This document shows, one piece after another, positions 8,484-16,935 of a DNA stretch of 64,000 nt. The notes beneath the pieces are model-generated. The model was not told where the DNA came from and did no database searches. It saw nothing but the letters and a program-made list of their open reading frames with translations. The first letter of the stretch is position 1, and every line of letters begins with the position of its first letter. A program made the translations under genes and the position numbers. Source of the stretch: CAVUFH01 sp963740835 (GTDB lineage Bacteria > Actinomycetota > Acidimicrobiia > IMCC26256 > PALSA-610). The stretch spans positions 806,001 through 870,000 of the forward strand of contig CAVUFH010000007.1 of the NCBI GenBank assembly GCA_963740835.1, written 5' to 3'.

Positions 8484-9583
8484 AGACACCGACCCGGATC
8501 GAAGGTCTCCGCGCGTCGAGCTTCACCGTCCCGACCGAGGAACCCGAGTCCGACGGCACGCTCTCCTGGAACGAGACGACGGTCGTCGTCGCCGAGGTGC
8601 ACGGTGCGGGCTGTGAAGGACTCGGCTTCACATACGGCCCGGCTGCGTGCGCCACAGTTGTCGGCGATGTCTTGGCTCACGTCGTCACCGGCCGTGACGT
8701 CTTCGACGTGCCGGGCTCTTGGTCCGCGATGGTGCGCGCCGTGCGCAATGCCGGGCGGCCGGGGATCGCGTCGATGGCGGTCGCGGCGGTCGACGTCGCG
8801 CTGTGGGACTTGAAGGCGCGCGCGTGCGATTTGCCGTTGGCGCGGTTGCTCGGCTGCGTACGCGAACAGGTCCCGATCTATGGCAGCGGCGGCTTCACCT
8901 CCCTTTCGGAGAAGGAGTTGCGGGCGCAGCTCGGCGAATGGGTCCACGACGACGGCATCCCCCGAGTGAAGATGAAGGTGGGTACCGACTGGGGCAGGGA
9001 ACCGGCGCGTGACGTCGCGCGCGTTCGGATCGCTCGTGACGAGATCGGCGCCGGCGCGGAGTTGTTCGTGGACGCCAACGCCGCCTACACGCGCAAGCAA
9101 GCCGTGCGCCAAGCACGCGCGTTCATGGAACACGATGTCGTGTGGTTCGAAGAACCGGTGTCGTCCGACGATCTCGACGGGCTCAGAGAGATCCGCGACG
9201 TCGTCGACTGTGACGTCGCGGCCGGCGAATACGGCTATGACCTCGCGTACTTCGACCGCATGTGTCGCGCCGGCGCCGTCGACGTACTCCAAGCCGACGT
9301 CTCGCGATGTGCGGGGATCACCGAGTGGATGCGCGTCGCCGCGGTCGCGGCCGCGCAGGGCCTCGACATCTCTGGCCACTGCGCCCAATCGCTGCACCTC
9401 CATCCGGCCTGCGCCACGCCGAACGTCCGCCATCTGGAGTACTTCGCTGACCATGCGCGTGTCGACCGGGTCCTGTTCGACGGGGTGCGGGAGCCGCGGC
9501 ACGGGACGCTGTGTCCCGACGGCGATCGCCCGGGACTCGGTCTCGAACTCAAGCGTGCCGATGCGGCGCGGTATCTCCGGTGA
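8480..9583 (+). CDS. Enolase-superfamily (mandelate racemase/muconate lactonizing) protein
   Basis: Likely a sugar-acid dehydratase, racemase or epimerase working through an enolate. Counting from the GTG start, the active-site residues are visible: the KxK pair Lys164-Lys166, the three metal ligands Asp198 (FVDANAAY), Glu224 (WFEEPV) and Glu250 (AAGEYGYD), and His300 in ISGHCAQSLH. The N-terminal capping domain spans about 1-130. This set fits the mandelate racemase subgroup, in which the KxK lysine and His dyad act as acid/base, but the substrate cannot be read from it. The GTG start overlaps the oxidase stop (GTGA), and the stop overlaps the next GTG, placing it in the middle of the operon. 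Its neighbours (2-hydroxyacid oxidase, 2-keto-acid decarboxylase) fit a sugar-acid route. Confidence 0.8.
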   Translation: MKTPTRIEGLRASSFTVPTEEPESDGTLSWNETTVVVAEVHGAGCEGLGFTYGPAACATVVGDVLAHVVTGRDVFDVPGSWSAMVRAVRNAGRPGIASMAVAAVDVALWDLKARACDLPLARLLGCVREQVPIYGSGGFTSLSEKELRAQLGEWVHDDGIPRVKMKVGTDWGREPARDVARVRIARDEIGAGAELFVDANAAYTRKQAVRQARAFMEHDVVWFEEPVSSDDLDGLREIRDVVDCDVAAGEYGYDLAYFDRMCRAGAVDVLQADVSRCAGITEWMRVAAVAAAQGLDISGHCAQSLHLHPACATPNVRHLEYFADHARVDRVLFDGVREPRHGTLCPDGDRPGLGLELKRADAARYLR

Positions 9584-11343
9584 CCCGGCACTGCGGGGGC
9601 GTGCCGCAGCCCGTGCACGTGTTGCGGAATCACGCCTTCATCGCTGACGGTGAACGCGGCGCTGTGGTCACCCCCGACGGCGACATCTCCTGGTTGTGCT
9701 TTCCCGCGTGGCACGACGAGCCCATCTTCGCATCGCTCCTCGGCGGAAGCAGCCATTATGTCGTGCGACCGATGGCCCGTTTCGTGTGGGGCGGCCAGTA
9801 CGAATCGGGCACGCTGATCTGGCGCGACCGCTGGGTCATCGGTGCCGACGTGGTCGAGTGTCGGGAGGCGCTCGCGTTCCCCGGTCATGCCGAACACGCC
9901 CGGCTGGTCCGCCGCATCCAGGCGAACACCAGCGGCGTGCCCGTCGAAGTCGAGTTGACGCTCGCACCGAACGGTTCACGCCCGGTTCGACTGCGGCGCG
10001 TCGACGAGTCGCTCTGGGCGGGGAAAACGGGTGACGTGCACGTACGTTGGTCGACGAACGTGCCCGTCGATCTCGATGACGCCCAGTTCGCGACCACTGT
10101 GCGGACGGGCGAGGCGCCAATCGACTTCGTGCTGGAACTCTCGACCACCGAGCTCTCGGCTCCCTCGCCCGACGCGGGTTCCATCCTGGCGACCAGTGTG
10201 GACGCGTGGTGCACCGCCGCGCCTCGACTGAACCGCGGCCTCGCACCGCGTGACGCCCGCCACGCGATCGCAGTGCTGCGCGGCATGACGTCGCAGTCCG
10301 GCGCCATGGTCGCGGCCGCGACGACATCGTTGCCGGAACGCGCCGATGAAGGTCGCGACTACGACTACCGCTACGCATGGATACGCGATCAGTGCTACGC
10401 CGGCGTCGCGGCGGGCGTCGCACCCGATGCCGCAGGCGCGCTGCTCGATGACGCGGTCCGGTTCGTCCACGAACGGCTGCTTACCGACGGCCCCGACCTG
10501 CGACCCGCGTACCGAGTCGATGGTGCGGCCGTCCCGGCGTCCGAACCGCTCGATCTTCCCGGATATCCCGGCGCACCCGACGTGCGAACCGGCAACCACG
10601 CGGGCGAGCAGTTCCAGCTGGACGTGTTCGGTGAAGCGCTCGTCCTCTTCGCCGTCGCCGCCCAGCAGGATCGCATGACGGGCGACATGTGGCGCGCGGC
10701 GCGCGTCGCCGTCGACGCGATCGACAAGCGCTGGACCGAGCCGGACGCGGGTGTGTGGGAGCTGCACCCGGATCTCTACACCCAGAGCCGGCTCGCGTGC
10801 GTCGCCGGACTTCGCGCCATTGCGAGTGCCGCCCCGCTTGGCACCGAAGCGAAAGGTTGGATCGCGCTGGCGGACGCCATCGTCGCCGAGGTGAGTGCAT
10901 CGTCCGTCCATCCGAACGGGTACTGGCAACGCGCGGGCGACGATCCACGAGTCGACGCCGCCTTGCTCCTCCCCGCGTTGCGCGGCGCGATCCCGGCCGG
11001 AGATCCTCGAACTCGCGCCACCCTCGTCGCAGTGCGCGACCAGCTTGTCGTCGACGGTTACACATTCCGATACGCGGTCGACGAGGAGCCACTCGGGCAG
11101 GCCGAGGGCGCGTTCCTGCTCTGTGGATTCTGGCTGGCGCTCGCATGCGCGCAGGCCGGCGACCTCGTCGCCGCGGGCCGGTACTTCGAACGCAATCGCG
11201 CCGCGTGCGGCCCCTCCGGACTGTTCTCCGAGGAGTTCGATCCGTACCAGCGGCAACTCCGCGGCAACTTTCCCCAGGCATTCGTCCACGCCTTGCTCCT
11301 CGAGGCCGCGCTCACGCTCGATCCGGAAGCAGGTACACCATGA
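9580..11343 (+). CDS. Glycoside hydrolase family 15 protein (glucoamylase/trehalase type)
   Basis: 587-residue intracellular GH15 enzyme; no signal peptide is visible. The first 220 residues resemble the N-terminal beta domain seen in bacterial GH15 proteins (NHAFIADGERGAVVTPDGDISWLCFP). The catalytic barrel has the family signatures RDYDYRYAWIRDQCY and GEQFQLDVFGEAL, and ends with GNFPQAFVHALLLEAAL. The two carboxylates expected for inverting hydrolysis are likely Glu394 (GVWELHPDLYTQSRL) and Glu551 or Glu552 (FSEEFDP). Bacterial members include trehalases, glucoamylases and isomaltose-type glucosidases, so the sugar is uncertain; a cytoplasmic disaccharide such as trehalose is a reasonable guess. 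GTG start overlaps the preceding stop; ATGA coupling to the SDR gene follows. Confidence 0.85.
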   Translation: MTRHCGGVPQPVHVLRNHAFIADGERGAVVTPDGDISWLCFPAWHDEPIFASLLGGSSHYVVRPMARFVWGGQYESGTLIWRDRWVIGADVVECREALAFPGHAEHARLVRRIQANTSGVPVEVELTLAPNGSRPVRLRRVDESLWAGKTGDVHVRWSTNVPVDLDDAQFATTVRTGEAPIDFVLELSTTELSAPSPDAGSILATSVDAWCTAAPRLNRGLAPRDARHAIAVLRGMTSQSGAMVAAATTSLPERADEGRDYDYRYAWIRDQCYAGVAAGVAPDAAGALLDDAVRFVHERLLTDGPDLRPAYRVDGAAVPASEPLDLPGYPGAPDVRTGNHAGEQFQLDVFGEALVLFAVAAQQDRMTGDMWRAARVAVDAIDKRWTEPDAGVWELHPDLYTQSRLACVAGLRAIASAAPLGTEAKGWIALADAIVAEVSASSVHPNGYWQRAGDDPRVDAALLLPALRGAIPAGDPRTRATLVAVRDQLVVDGYTFRYAVDEEPLGQAEGAFLLCGFWLALACAQAGDLVAAGRYFERNRAACGPSGLFSEEFDPYQRQLRGNFPQAFVHALLLEAALTLDPEAGTP

Positions 11344-12371
11344 ACCGAACCGCGTCTCACCGTCCCGTCGCTGTCGTCACCGGCGCATCCGCCGGCGTCG
11401 GACGCGCAACCGTGCGCGCGCTGGCCGAACGCGGCTTCGACGTCGGCCTCCTCGCCCGCGGCGAGGCCGGGCTCGCGGCCGCGGAGAAGGACGTGTGCGA
11501 CGCAGGTCGGCGCGCCGTCCCAGTGCCGACGGACGTCGCCGAATTCGATGCGGTCGATGCCGCGGCCACCGCGGTCGAAGCGCAGCTCGGCCCGATCGAT
11601 GTGTGGATCAACGACGCCATGACGACCGTGTTCCAGCGCGTCGTGGATACGCAACCAGCGGACTTCGCGCGCGCGGTCGAAGTCACCTTTCTCGGACAGG
11701 TGTGGGGCACCATGGCCGCGCTCGCCCGCATGCGCGACCGCGACACAGGAACGATCGTGAACGTCGGCTCCGCGCTCGCCTTCCTCGGCATCCCACTCCA
11801 AGCGCCGTACTGCGCATCGAAGTTCGCGTGTCGCGGGTTCTTCGAATCCGTGCGCGCCGAGCTGTTGGAGGAAGGGAGCAACGTACGCATCCGCATGGTG
11901 CACCTTCCCGCGGTCAACACACCGCAATTCGACTGGTGCCAAACCGATCAGGATCGCCATCCGCAACCCGTCCCTCCGATCTACCAACCCGAAGCGGCCG
12001 CCGCCGCGATCGTCGCGGCCGCGACCAACGGGTCCACGACACGTGTCCTCGGCGCATGGAACAAGCTCGTCGTCACCGCGGCGCGACTCACACCCGACTT
12101 CGCGACGCACTTCGCCGCCGTCACCGGTGTCTCGTCGCAGCTCACCGACTGGCCCCGCCGGCCCGATCGCCCATCGAACCTGCGCGCACCCGCCGACGAT
12201 GTCCAGGACCACGGTGCCCATGGCGCGTTCGACGCCAAGGCCGGTGGCACCCTCGATCCGTCTTTCCTGCGTACCGTTCCCCGCGCCATCGGTCAGTTCG
12301 CACGAGCCGCTCGCGCGACGGTGCACGACAAGCGCGCCGCTCGGAACCCGCCTGCGGCAATCGCGCGATGA
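11340..12371 (+). CDS. Short-chain dehydrogenase/reductase with C-terminal extension
   Basis: 343-residue classical SDR. The cofactor loop is TGASAGVG (residues about 13-20) and Asp-rich DV follows; the usual NNAG is changed to INDAM. The catalytic Ser-Tyr-Lys set is present as NVGSAL (Ser), then PYCASKFA with Tyr and Lys four apart. After about residue 250 comes a roughly 90-residue tail (from NKLVVTAARLTPDF) seen in membrane-associated 'SDR family oxidoreductases' of actinobacteria, ending in a basic Arg/Ala-rich stretch. Substrate is unknown. ATG overlaps the GH15 stop (ATGA), and its stop overlaps the next ATG, so it belongs to the same coupled operon. Confidence 0.8.
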   Translation: MNRTASHRPVAVVTGASAGVGRATVRALAERGFDVGLLARGEAGLAAAEKDVCDAGRRAVPVPTDVAEFDAVDAAATAVEAQLGPIDVWINDAMTTVFQRVVDTQPADFARAVEVTFLGQVWGTMAALARMRDRDTGTIVNVGSALAFLGIPLQAPYCASKFACRGFFESVRAELLEEGSNVRIRMVHLPAVNTPQFDWCQTDQDRHPQPVPPIYQPEAAAAAIVAAATNGSTTRVLGAWNKLVVTAARLTPDFATHFAAVTGVSSQLTDWPRRPDRPSNLRAPADDVQDHGAHGAFDAKAGGTLDPSFLRTVPRAIGQFARAARATVHDKRAARNPPAAIAR

Positions 12372-12820
12372 TCGTCGCTCGTTTCGCGAGCGCGCTCGGA
12401 AAGGGACTCGTCGCCGGAGTCGTGGGCACCGCCGCGATGACGGTCTCGAGCACGGTGGAGGCCAAGCGGCGCGGTCGCGACGCGAGCACCGCACCCGCTG
12501 ACGCCGCGACCAAGGTGCTCGGCGTCCAACCAAAAGACAAGGCGACGAAGGCGCGGTTCTCCAACGTCGTGCACTGGACCTACGGATCCGCGTGGGGAAC
12601 GGCCCGCGGTGTCCTCGCCGAACTCGGACTCGGAACTCGCGCCGCTACCGCCGTGCACTTCTTGGCGCTCTGGAGTTCGGAGGCGATCGCACTCCCCGCC
12701 CTCGGTGTCTCACCGCCCGTCTCCGAGTGGGGCGCCACCGAAATCGCGATCGACGCCGGCCATCAACTCGTGTACGTCCTCACGACGAGTGCCGTATACG
12801 CATATCTCGACCGCCAGTAG
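12368..12820 (+). CDS. Small predicted membrane protein, last gene of the operon
   Basis: 150 residues, function unrecognised. An N-terminal glycine-rich hydrophobic segment (LGKGLVAGVVGTAAMTV, residues about 10-26) is followed by a polar charged stretch (KRRGRDAS ... KDKATKARF), then hydrophobic segments at about 70-90, 95-110 and 125-147 (HQLVYVLTTSAVYAYL). The layout resembles small actinobacterial membrane proteins with a DUF1440-like repeat pattern, but I cannot name the family with confidence. It is coupled to the SDR gene by ATGA overlap, which suggests it is produced in proportion to the enzymes and may anchor or export something in their pathway. Confidence 0.6.
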   Translation: MIVARFASALGKGLVAGVVGTAAMTVSSTVEAKRRGRDASTAPADAATKVLGVQPKDKATKARFSNVVHWTYGSAWGTARGVLAELGLGTRAATAVHFLALWSSEAIALPALGVSPPVSEWGATEIAIDAGHQLVYVLTTSAVYAYLDRQ

Positions 12821-12825
12821 CCGCG

Positions 12826-13234
12826 TCAAGCCCGGAAGGAAAGCAGCACGACGCCGCCGATCATCATGACGAGGCCGAGCCCGACGATCCAGTCGAAGGG
12901 TTCGTGCAGGAACGCGACCGAGAGTGCAACGACGATGAGGACGTAGCTCGTGGCAATCGCCAACGTCGGACCGGCGGGCAAGCACGAGAGTGCAACCGCG
13001 TAGAGGATCGAGCCGAGTGCCATGAGCACTGCCACCGGCGAACCGAGTGGGAAGGAGTGCGCGGGAATGCGGAGTGACCCGCGCGTGAGGGCGAGCGCGG
13101 GAACCGTCACGAGCAACATCGCGGCACCCATGAGGAGGTTGATCTGATGCGTTCAGGTCCTCGAGGCTCACCTTCATCAGGTAGGTGGCAACACCGATCG
13201 TAACGATGTATCCGGTGAGGGCCGCGGCTCCCAT
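12826..13234 (-). pseudogene. DMT/EamA-type small transporter, frameshifted
   Basis: Two minus-strand frames together encode a four-helix transporter of the drug/metabolite (EamA/SMR-size) superfamily. ATG at 13234 begins MGAAALTGYIVTIGVATYLMKVS. The frame is lost near 13150, where CTG AAC G is followed by the other frame reading HQINLLMGAAMLLV, and the remainder runs to 12826 with helices at TLAIATSYVLIVVALSV and IVGLGLVMMIGGVVLLS. Removing one base gives a continuous protein of about 136 residues, the size of a half-EamA transporter. The break could be real decay or an assembly indel. The convergent operon ends only 5 bp away. Confidence 0.6.
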
Positions 13235-13241
13235 CTGGGTT

Positions 13242-13601
13242 TCAAGCGGGCGTCTGCTGGTGCAGCGCGAGCTTCCACGAACCCTTCCGCTGGACATACG
13301 TGCTGTTGACGGTCGCTTCGTAGTCGGCTCCACCGCGGCGAGCCGCGGCTCGATACGCGACGACCGCGCAGTCCGGTGTCAGTTCGAACACACGCTCATC
13401 AGAAAGATCGAATGCATCCCATGCGACACCGCGCATCGACTCGATGACTTGCGGACGCTCGTCGATGACGGCTCCACCCGGGAGTAAGAACAGGACGTTC
13501 CTTGCGAGTACCTCGTCGTAGAACGTCGCAGCCACTTCGCCATCGGTCGACAACGCCTGCCAACCTCGGCGTTCGAGTTCGAGCAACACATCAGGGTTCA
13601 T
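13242..13601 (-). CDS. SnoaL/DUF4440-like NTF2-fold protein
   Basis: 119-residue protein with the cone-shaped NTF2 fold pattern: N-terminal helix DVLLELERRGWQALSTDGEVAATFYDEVLA, strands NVLFLLPGGAVIDERPQV and a C-terminal strand pair AVVAYRAAARR and YVQRKGSWKLALHQQTP. Such proteins are small isomerases, cyclases or ligand-binding proteins of very varied roles. The ATG at 13601 is chosen because GGAGG lies seven bases upstream; a TTG two codons earlier is less likely. It lies just upstream of the broken DMT transporter gene with an 8-bp gap, so the two may have shared a transcript. Confidence 0.7.
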   Translation of the reverse strand: MNPDVLLELERRGWQALSTDGEVAATFYDEVLARNVLFLLPGGAVIDERPQVIESMRGVAWDAFDLSDERVFELTPDCAVVAYRAAARRGGADYEATVNSTYVQRKGSWKLALHQQTPA

Positions 13602-13751
13602 GCCCAACCTCCGTCGTTCGACCTGCCGGCATTACGGCGCTGCGTCGAACAAAAACATCGTTGGTTCAGTCATCGACACTTCCGTCATCGACGCATCGTG
13701 CCATCCCGGGATCCGTCCGGCGCGCCACACGCAACCGGAAGCATTTCGTCC

Positions 13752-15062
13752 TCACGACGCCGCGAACCGCTTGGCGTACGCCCGCCGCACGAGCTCGAGG
13801 TCAGCAGTCAGAGGATCGGCGGCCTCGCAGCCGGCGACGATCAAACGTGCTTGCTCGGTCAGCACCGCGGCACGGGGGCCCAGACCCGCGTGGGAAAGCG
13901 ACTCGCCGAGCAGCTCGAGGGCCTCGAGGAGATAGACGCACACGGTCGGCTGCGCGGCCGCGGCCCGCCTCGTCTCGTCGAAGGCGAGACGGACGAGATC
14001 GTCGTGCGTCGGTTGTTGTGTGAGCACGACCCGACGATCATGGTCGTCGGTGCGTACCTTCGGCGGGGGATCCCGGCGGAGCAATTCGGCGAGCACCGCC
14101 GCGCTGTGGAAGATGGCGTCTTGCGCGGTCGTCGGGTCGTTGATGCCGGGCGAGAGCGCCTTCAACGCCACATCGGTGAGCTGACGGAGTCCGAACGAGG
14201 CGTCCTGCTGCATCGTGCGCGTCTTCCCCGTATAGATCGCGGCGCGAATCCTTCGCTCCGCCGTTTCGAGGTCGGCCGGTCGCTGCGAGATGCGACACAG
14301 CGGCGTCCCCTCGATCGCATAGCGCCCGGGATACCCATCGAGCCACATCGTGGCCCCGTCGGGAACGCACTCGAGCAGCGCATCGACGTCGATCTGTTGC
14401 ACCCAACCGGGGTGATCGAAACGGACGGTACAGGCGGTGTGGTCGGGCGCATCGATCGATGCCGGCGGAACCATCGCCGACTCGGAGATGGACCAGTCCC
14501 GACAGATCTGACTGACGGACTCGCGTCGCACGTCCTCGAGGATCTCGCTGACATCCATCGAATGGGCGCTGTGATCGATGAACGCGACGATGGCGAGAAT
14601 CGTCGCGATCCCGAGCACGACCGCAATCGCGACCGAAAGGTTCGGGATGACAGGGTCACCACTTTTCTCGAGCGCGGTTCGCACCGAACGCAACACGATG
14701 ACGCAGTAAGTGAAGGTTCCTACGACGAGCCCCATGACGCGCTTGTTGAAGGGATCGCGGAACAGCGTGTGCACGACACGCGGCGAATACTGACTCGACG
14801 CCTGCTGGATGATGAGCAGCGAGACCGAGAATGCAATGGCCGCGAATGTGATCGTCGCCCCCGCGATCGTGCTCAGGAGGGCACGGGCGCTGTCGACGGT
14901 CGAGGTCAACCCGAGCGGGAGGTCGGCGGATCGCTGATCGAGCCGACTATCGATCGCGATACCGACCGATGCGACCACGATCGCGAGGAGCACGGCAACC
15001 ATCGGAACGAAGAACAAGCTCGATCGGAGCTGTTCCGCCATCGAACGGAGACGCAAGCGCAC
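13752..15062 (-). CDS. DUF2254 predicted membrane protein
   Basis: Large membrane protein of the DUF2254 family, function unknown. Four hydrophobic segments lie in the N-terminal half: SSLFFVPMVAVLLAIVVASVGIAI, LLSTIAGATITFAAIAFSVSLL, VMGLVVGTFTYCVIVL and IAVVLGIATILAIVAFI. The conserved QQASSQYSPRVVHTLFRDP loop follows the second helix. The soluble C-terminal half (about 190-436) contains the family's ALSPGINDPTTAQDAI motif. I place the start at GTG 15062, giving RLRLRSMAEQLRSSLFFVP, the usual opening of the family; an ATG at 15041 is a shorter alternative. The length of 436 residues is normal. It stands alone on the minus strand. Confidence 0.8.
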   Translation of the reverse strand: MRLRLRSMAEQLRSSLFFVPMVAVLLAIVVASVGIAIDSRLDQRSADLPLGLTSTVDSARALLSTIAGATITFAAIAFSVSLLIIQQASSQYSPRVVHTLFRDPFNKRVMGLVVGTFTYCVIVLRSVRTALEKSGDPVIPNLSVAIAVVLGIATILAIVAFIDHSAHSMDVSEILEDVRRESVSQICRDWSISESAMVPPASIDAPDHTACTVRFDHPGWVQQIDVDALLECVPDGATMWLDGYPGRYAIEGTPLCRISQRPADLETAERRIRAAIYTGKTRTMQQDASFGLRQLTDVALKALSPGINDPTTAQDAIFHSAAVLAELLRRDPPPKVRTDDHDRRVVLTQQPTHDDLVRLAFDETRRAAAAQPTVCVYLLEALELLGESLSHAGLGPRAAVLTEQARLIVAGCEAADPLTADLELVRRAYAKRFAAS

Positions 15063-15244
15063 GCCCGCATTCTGCCCGTTGCATTGATGCAGAAACGTGA
15101 GCGTCCTCGCCGCGCACCGAACGAGCAACCCCGCCGCCATTTCCCAGGTCGTGTCGAGAAACGCTTCCCCCGGTCAGCGATGCCCAGGAGGGATTCGCCG
15201 CCGCTCCATTCGAACGGCACCGCGGAGCGACGCGTGCTTCGCGC

Positions 15245-16006
15245 TCACATCGCGATCGTGTCGGCTACCTCCGGGTAGACGAGGAGCGCGGCGCGCAGTT
15301 GATCGGGGACCGACGGGTCGACACCCAGGCCAGTCTCGTACCCGTCGAACGTGTCCCACCCTTCACGGAGATGTTTCAGCGCGGCCAGCATCACCGGTCG
15401 GCGGGCTTCGAGAAGTGGGCGCACACGATCCTCGGGCACCTCGTGTTCGTCCAATACCGCGCGGAGTTCGGCGATGCGACGCGGCGTGGAATATGTCGAA
15501 GTGAGTTCGTACTCGTCGAGGATGGTCTGCTCGTCGACGCCGAGCACTCCGAGGAGCACCGCCGCGACGATCCCGGTGCGATTTTGCCTGCGGCGCAGTG
15601 GAAGAGCAGCGGGCGTGACGCCGCGTCGACCACGCGCTCGAGGATCGTGCGGAGTTTTTGCCCGAGGCGCTCGAGCAGCGCGACGTAGACCGTGGCGAAG
15701 TACTCGTCGTCGGGAACCGGCGACTCGCCGAGCGCGATCTGCTCGGCGATCGTCCGGATGTCGCCACCCGTGGGCTCCGACAGCCGTTCGAGCACCTCGA
15801 CGTCGAGCGGCAGTCGGCTCGCGCGGGCGGGCGCTCGCTCGCGTTACGGAGGTCGAACACGACGCGAATACCGAGATCTCCGAGCGCGGCGACGTCGGCG
15901 TCGGTGAGCGCGTGCAGCTCGTCCGAACGGAAGATGCAACCGCGGCGCGGTCACTCGCCGAACGCGCACTCAACCATCAACGTCGTTCGAAGTTCTCGTC
16001 GAACAT
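15245..16006 (-). pseudogene. Tyrosine phosphatase-type (Tyr_phosphatase3) gene with several frameshifts
   Basis: Pieces in all three minus frames assemble into one low-molecular family protein: RRGCIFRSDELHALTDADV then VVFDLRNASER, next DVEVLERLSEPTGGD through LLFHCAAGK, then NRTGIVAAVLLGVLGVDEQ to the end at 15245. The P-loop HCxxGKxRTG is split by a frameshift: an AAAA run at about 15584-15587 would read HCAAGKNRTGI if it were AAAAA. Another single-base loss near 15812 and at least one more break near 15945 (with an in-frame stop) affect the N-terminus. As written it cannot encode an active enzyme. The first break alone looks like a homopolymer error; the several others make true decay more likely. 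Confidence 0.75.
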
Positions 16007-16138
16007 GCCGCAAGGCATTGATCCAGCGCACCTGTCGATGACGCGACGCCGCCCCAAACGCGAGCGCAGAACAACAGTTGCTGAGCCGCGGGTGGGATCG
16101 TTCCCTGTGGCGCACCGCGCGCAGGACACCGCACGCCG

Positions 16139-16774
16139 GTGCCGCGTTACCGTGGCGTCGTGGCTGGGAAGCGGGCCGAGGGTCTCCTCGAGATGATGTT
16201 CTTCATCGAGCGCTTCACACTCAACCACGCGTGGAACGGGCTCACCGATGAGGAGTTCATGTGGCAACCGATGCCGGGTTCATGGACTGTGCAGCGCCGA
16301 GACCAATGCGAGACGGCGACACCGTTCGTTGTTGGAGAATGGACCGCGGACTTCGATGTCAGCGTTGCCGCGTGGAGCGAGCCGCTCACCTCGATCGCCT
16401 GGCTCTTCTGGCACGCCGGCTCCCAGCCAGGACGAGCGGCCGAGCTGGACTTCCTCGGCGGCGCATACACGGCCGAAAGCGGATGGACGTCGCCTTACAT
16501 CGTGGCCCACCCGATCTTCGCGACCGCCGCGGAGGCGGTCACGACGATGCGAGCCGGTTGGCGTGCGCTCGAGACCGCGCTGCGGTCCGCAACCGACGAA
16601 CACCTCGAGCGACCGACACGATTCTGGGGCTATGGCGGGCCCGGACCGATGGGAACCGGCGCGCAAGTGATCACCTCGGCGCTGAACGAGGTGAGCCACC
16701 ACGGGACCCAAATCGGAGTCTTGCGAGACCTCTTCCGCTTACGCTCCTCCGCCTCCATCGAGCGCTACGCCTAA
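16139..16774 (+). CDS. DinB/DUF664-like putative metal-dependent protein
   Basis: 211-residue protein with the four-helix bundle pattern of the DinB superfamily. The helix LLEMMFFIERFTLNHAWNGLTDEEFMWQPMPGSWTV resembles the family's first helix and its LtDEel.wrP loop. Likely metal-binding histidines are in SIAWLFWHAG (about residue 91) and in NEVSHHGTQIGVLRDL near the C-terminus. Members act as thiol-dependent transferases (mycothiol or bacillithiol) or have unknown functions. The start is GTG 16139; GTG codons at MVAGKR a few residues later are also possible. Its 5' region overlaps the head of the broken phosphatase gene on the other strand. Confidence 0.7.
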   Translation: MPRYRGVVAGKRAEGLLEMMFFIERFTLNHAWNGLTDEEFMWQPMPGSWTVQRRDQCETATPFVVGEWTADFDVSVAAWSEPLTSIAWLFWHAGSQPGRAAELDFLGGAYTAESGWTSPYIVAHPIFATAAEAVTTMRAGWRALETALRSATDEHLERPTRFWGYGGPGPMGTGAQVITSALNEVSHHGTQIGVLRDLFRLRSSASIERYA

Positions 16775-16935
16775 AAACTGCGGCGAATCGCGCTGGCCCC
16801 CGAATGGCGCGCAGGCAGCGCGCATAGCCGGCCCTCGACCCGGCGTTGGGTGGCAGTTCCATGCGCGCGTTGCTGACACCTCGCCCCCGTCGCAAAGCGC
16901 ATTGGGGGGCCCGTTCGGTGCGATGACGCCGTGCG
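16775..16935. other. Convergent intergenic region
   Basis: 161 bp between the ends of the DinB-like and PhyH-like genes. I see no gene and no strong T-tailed hairpin in it; short G/C-rich inverted stretches exist but are not distinctive. Confidence 0.4.
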
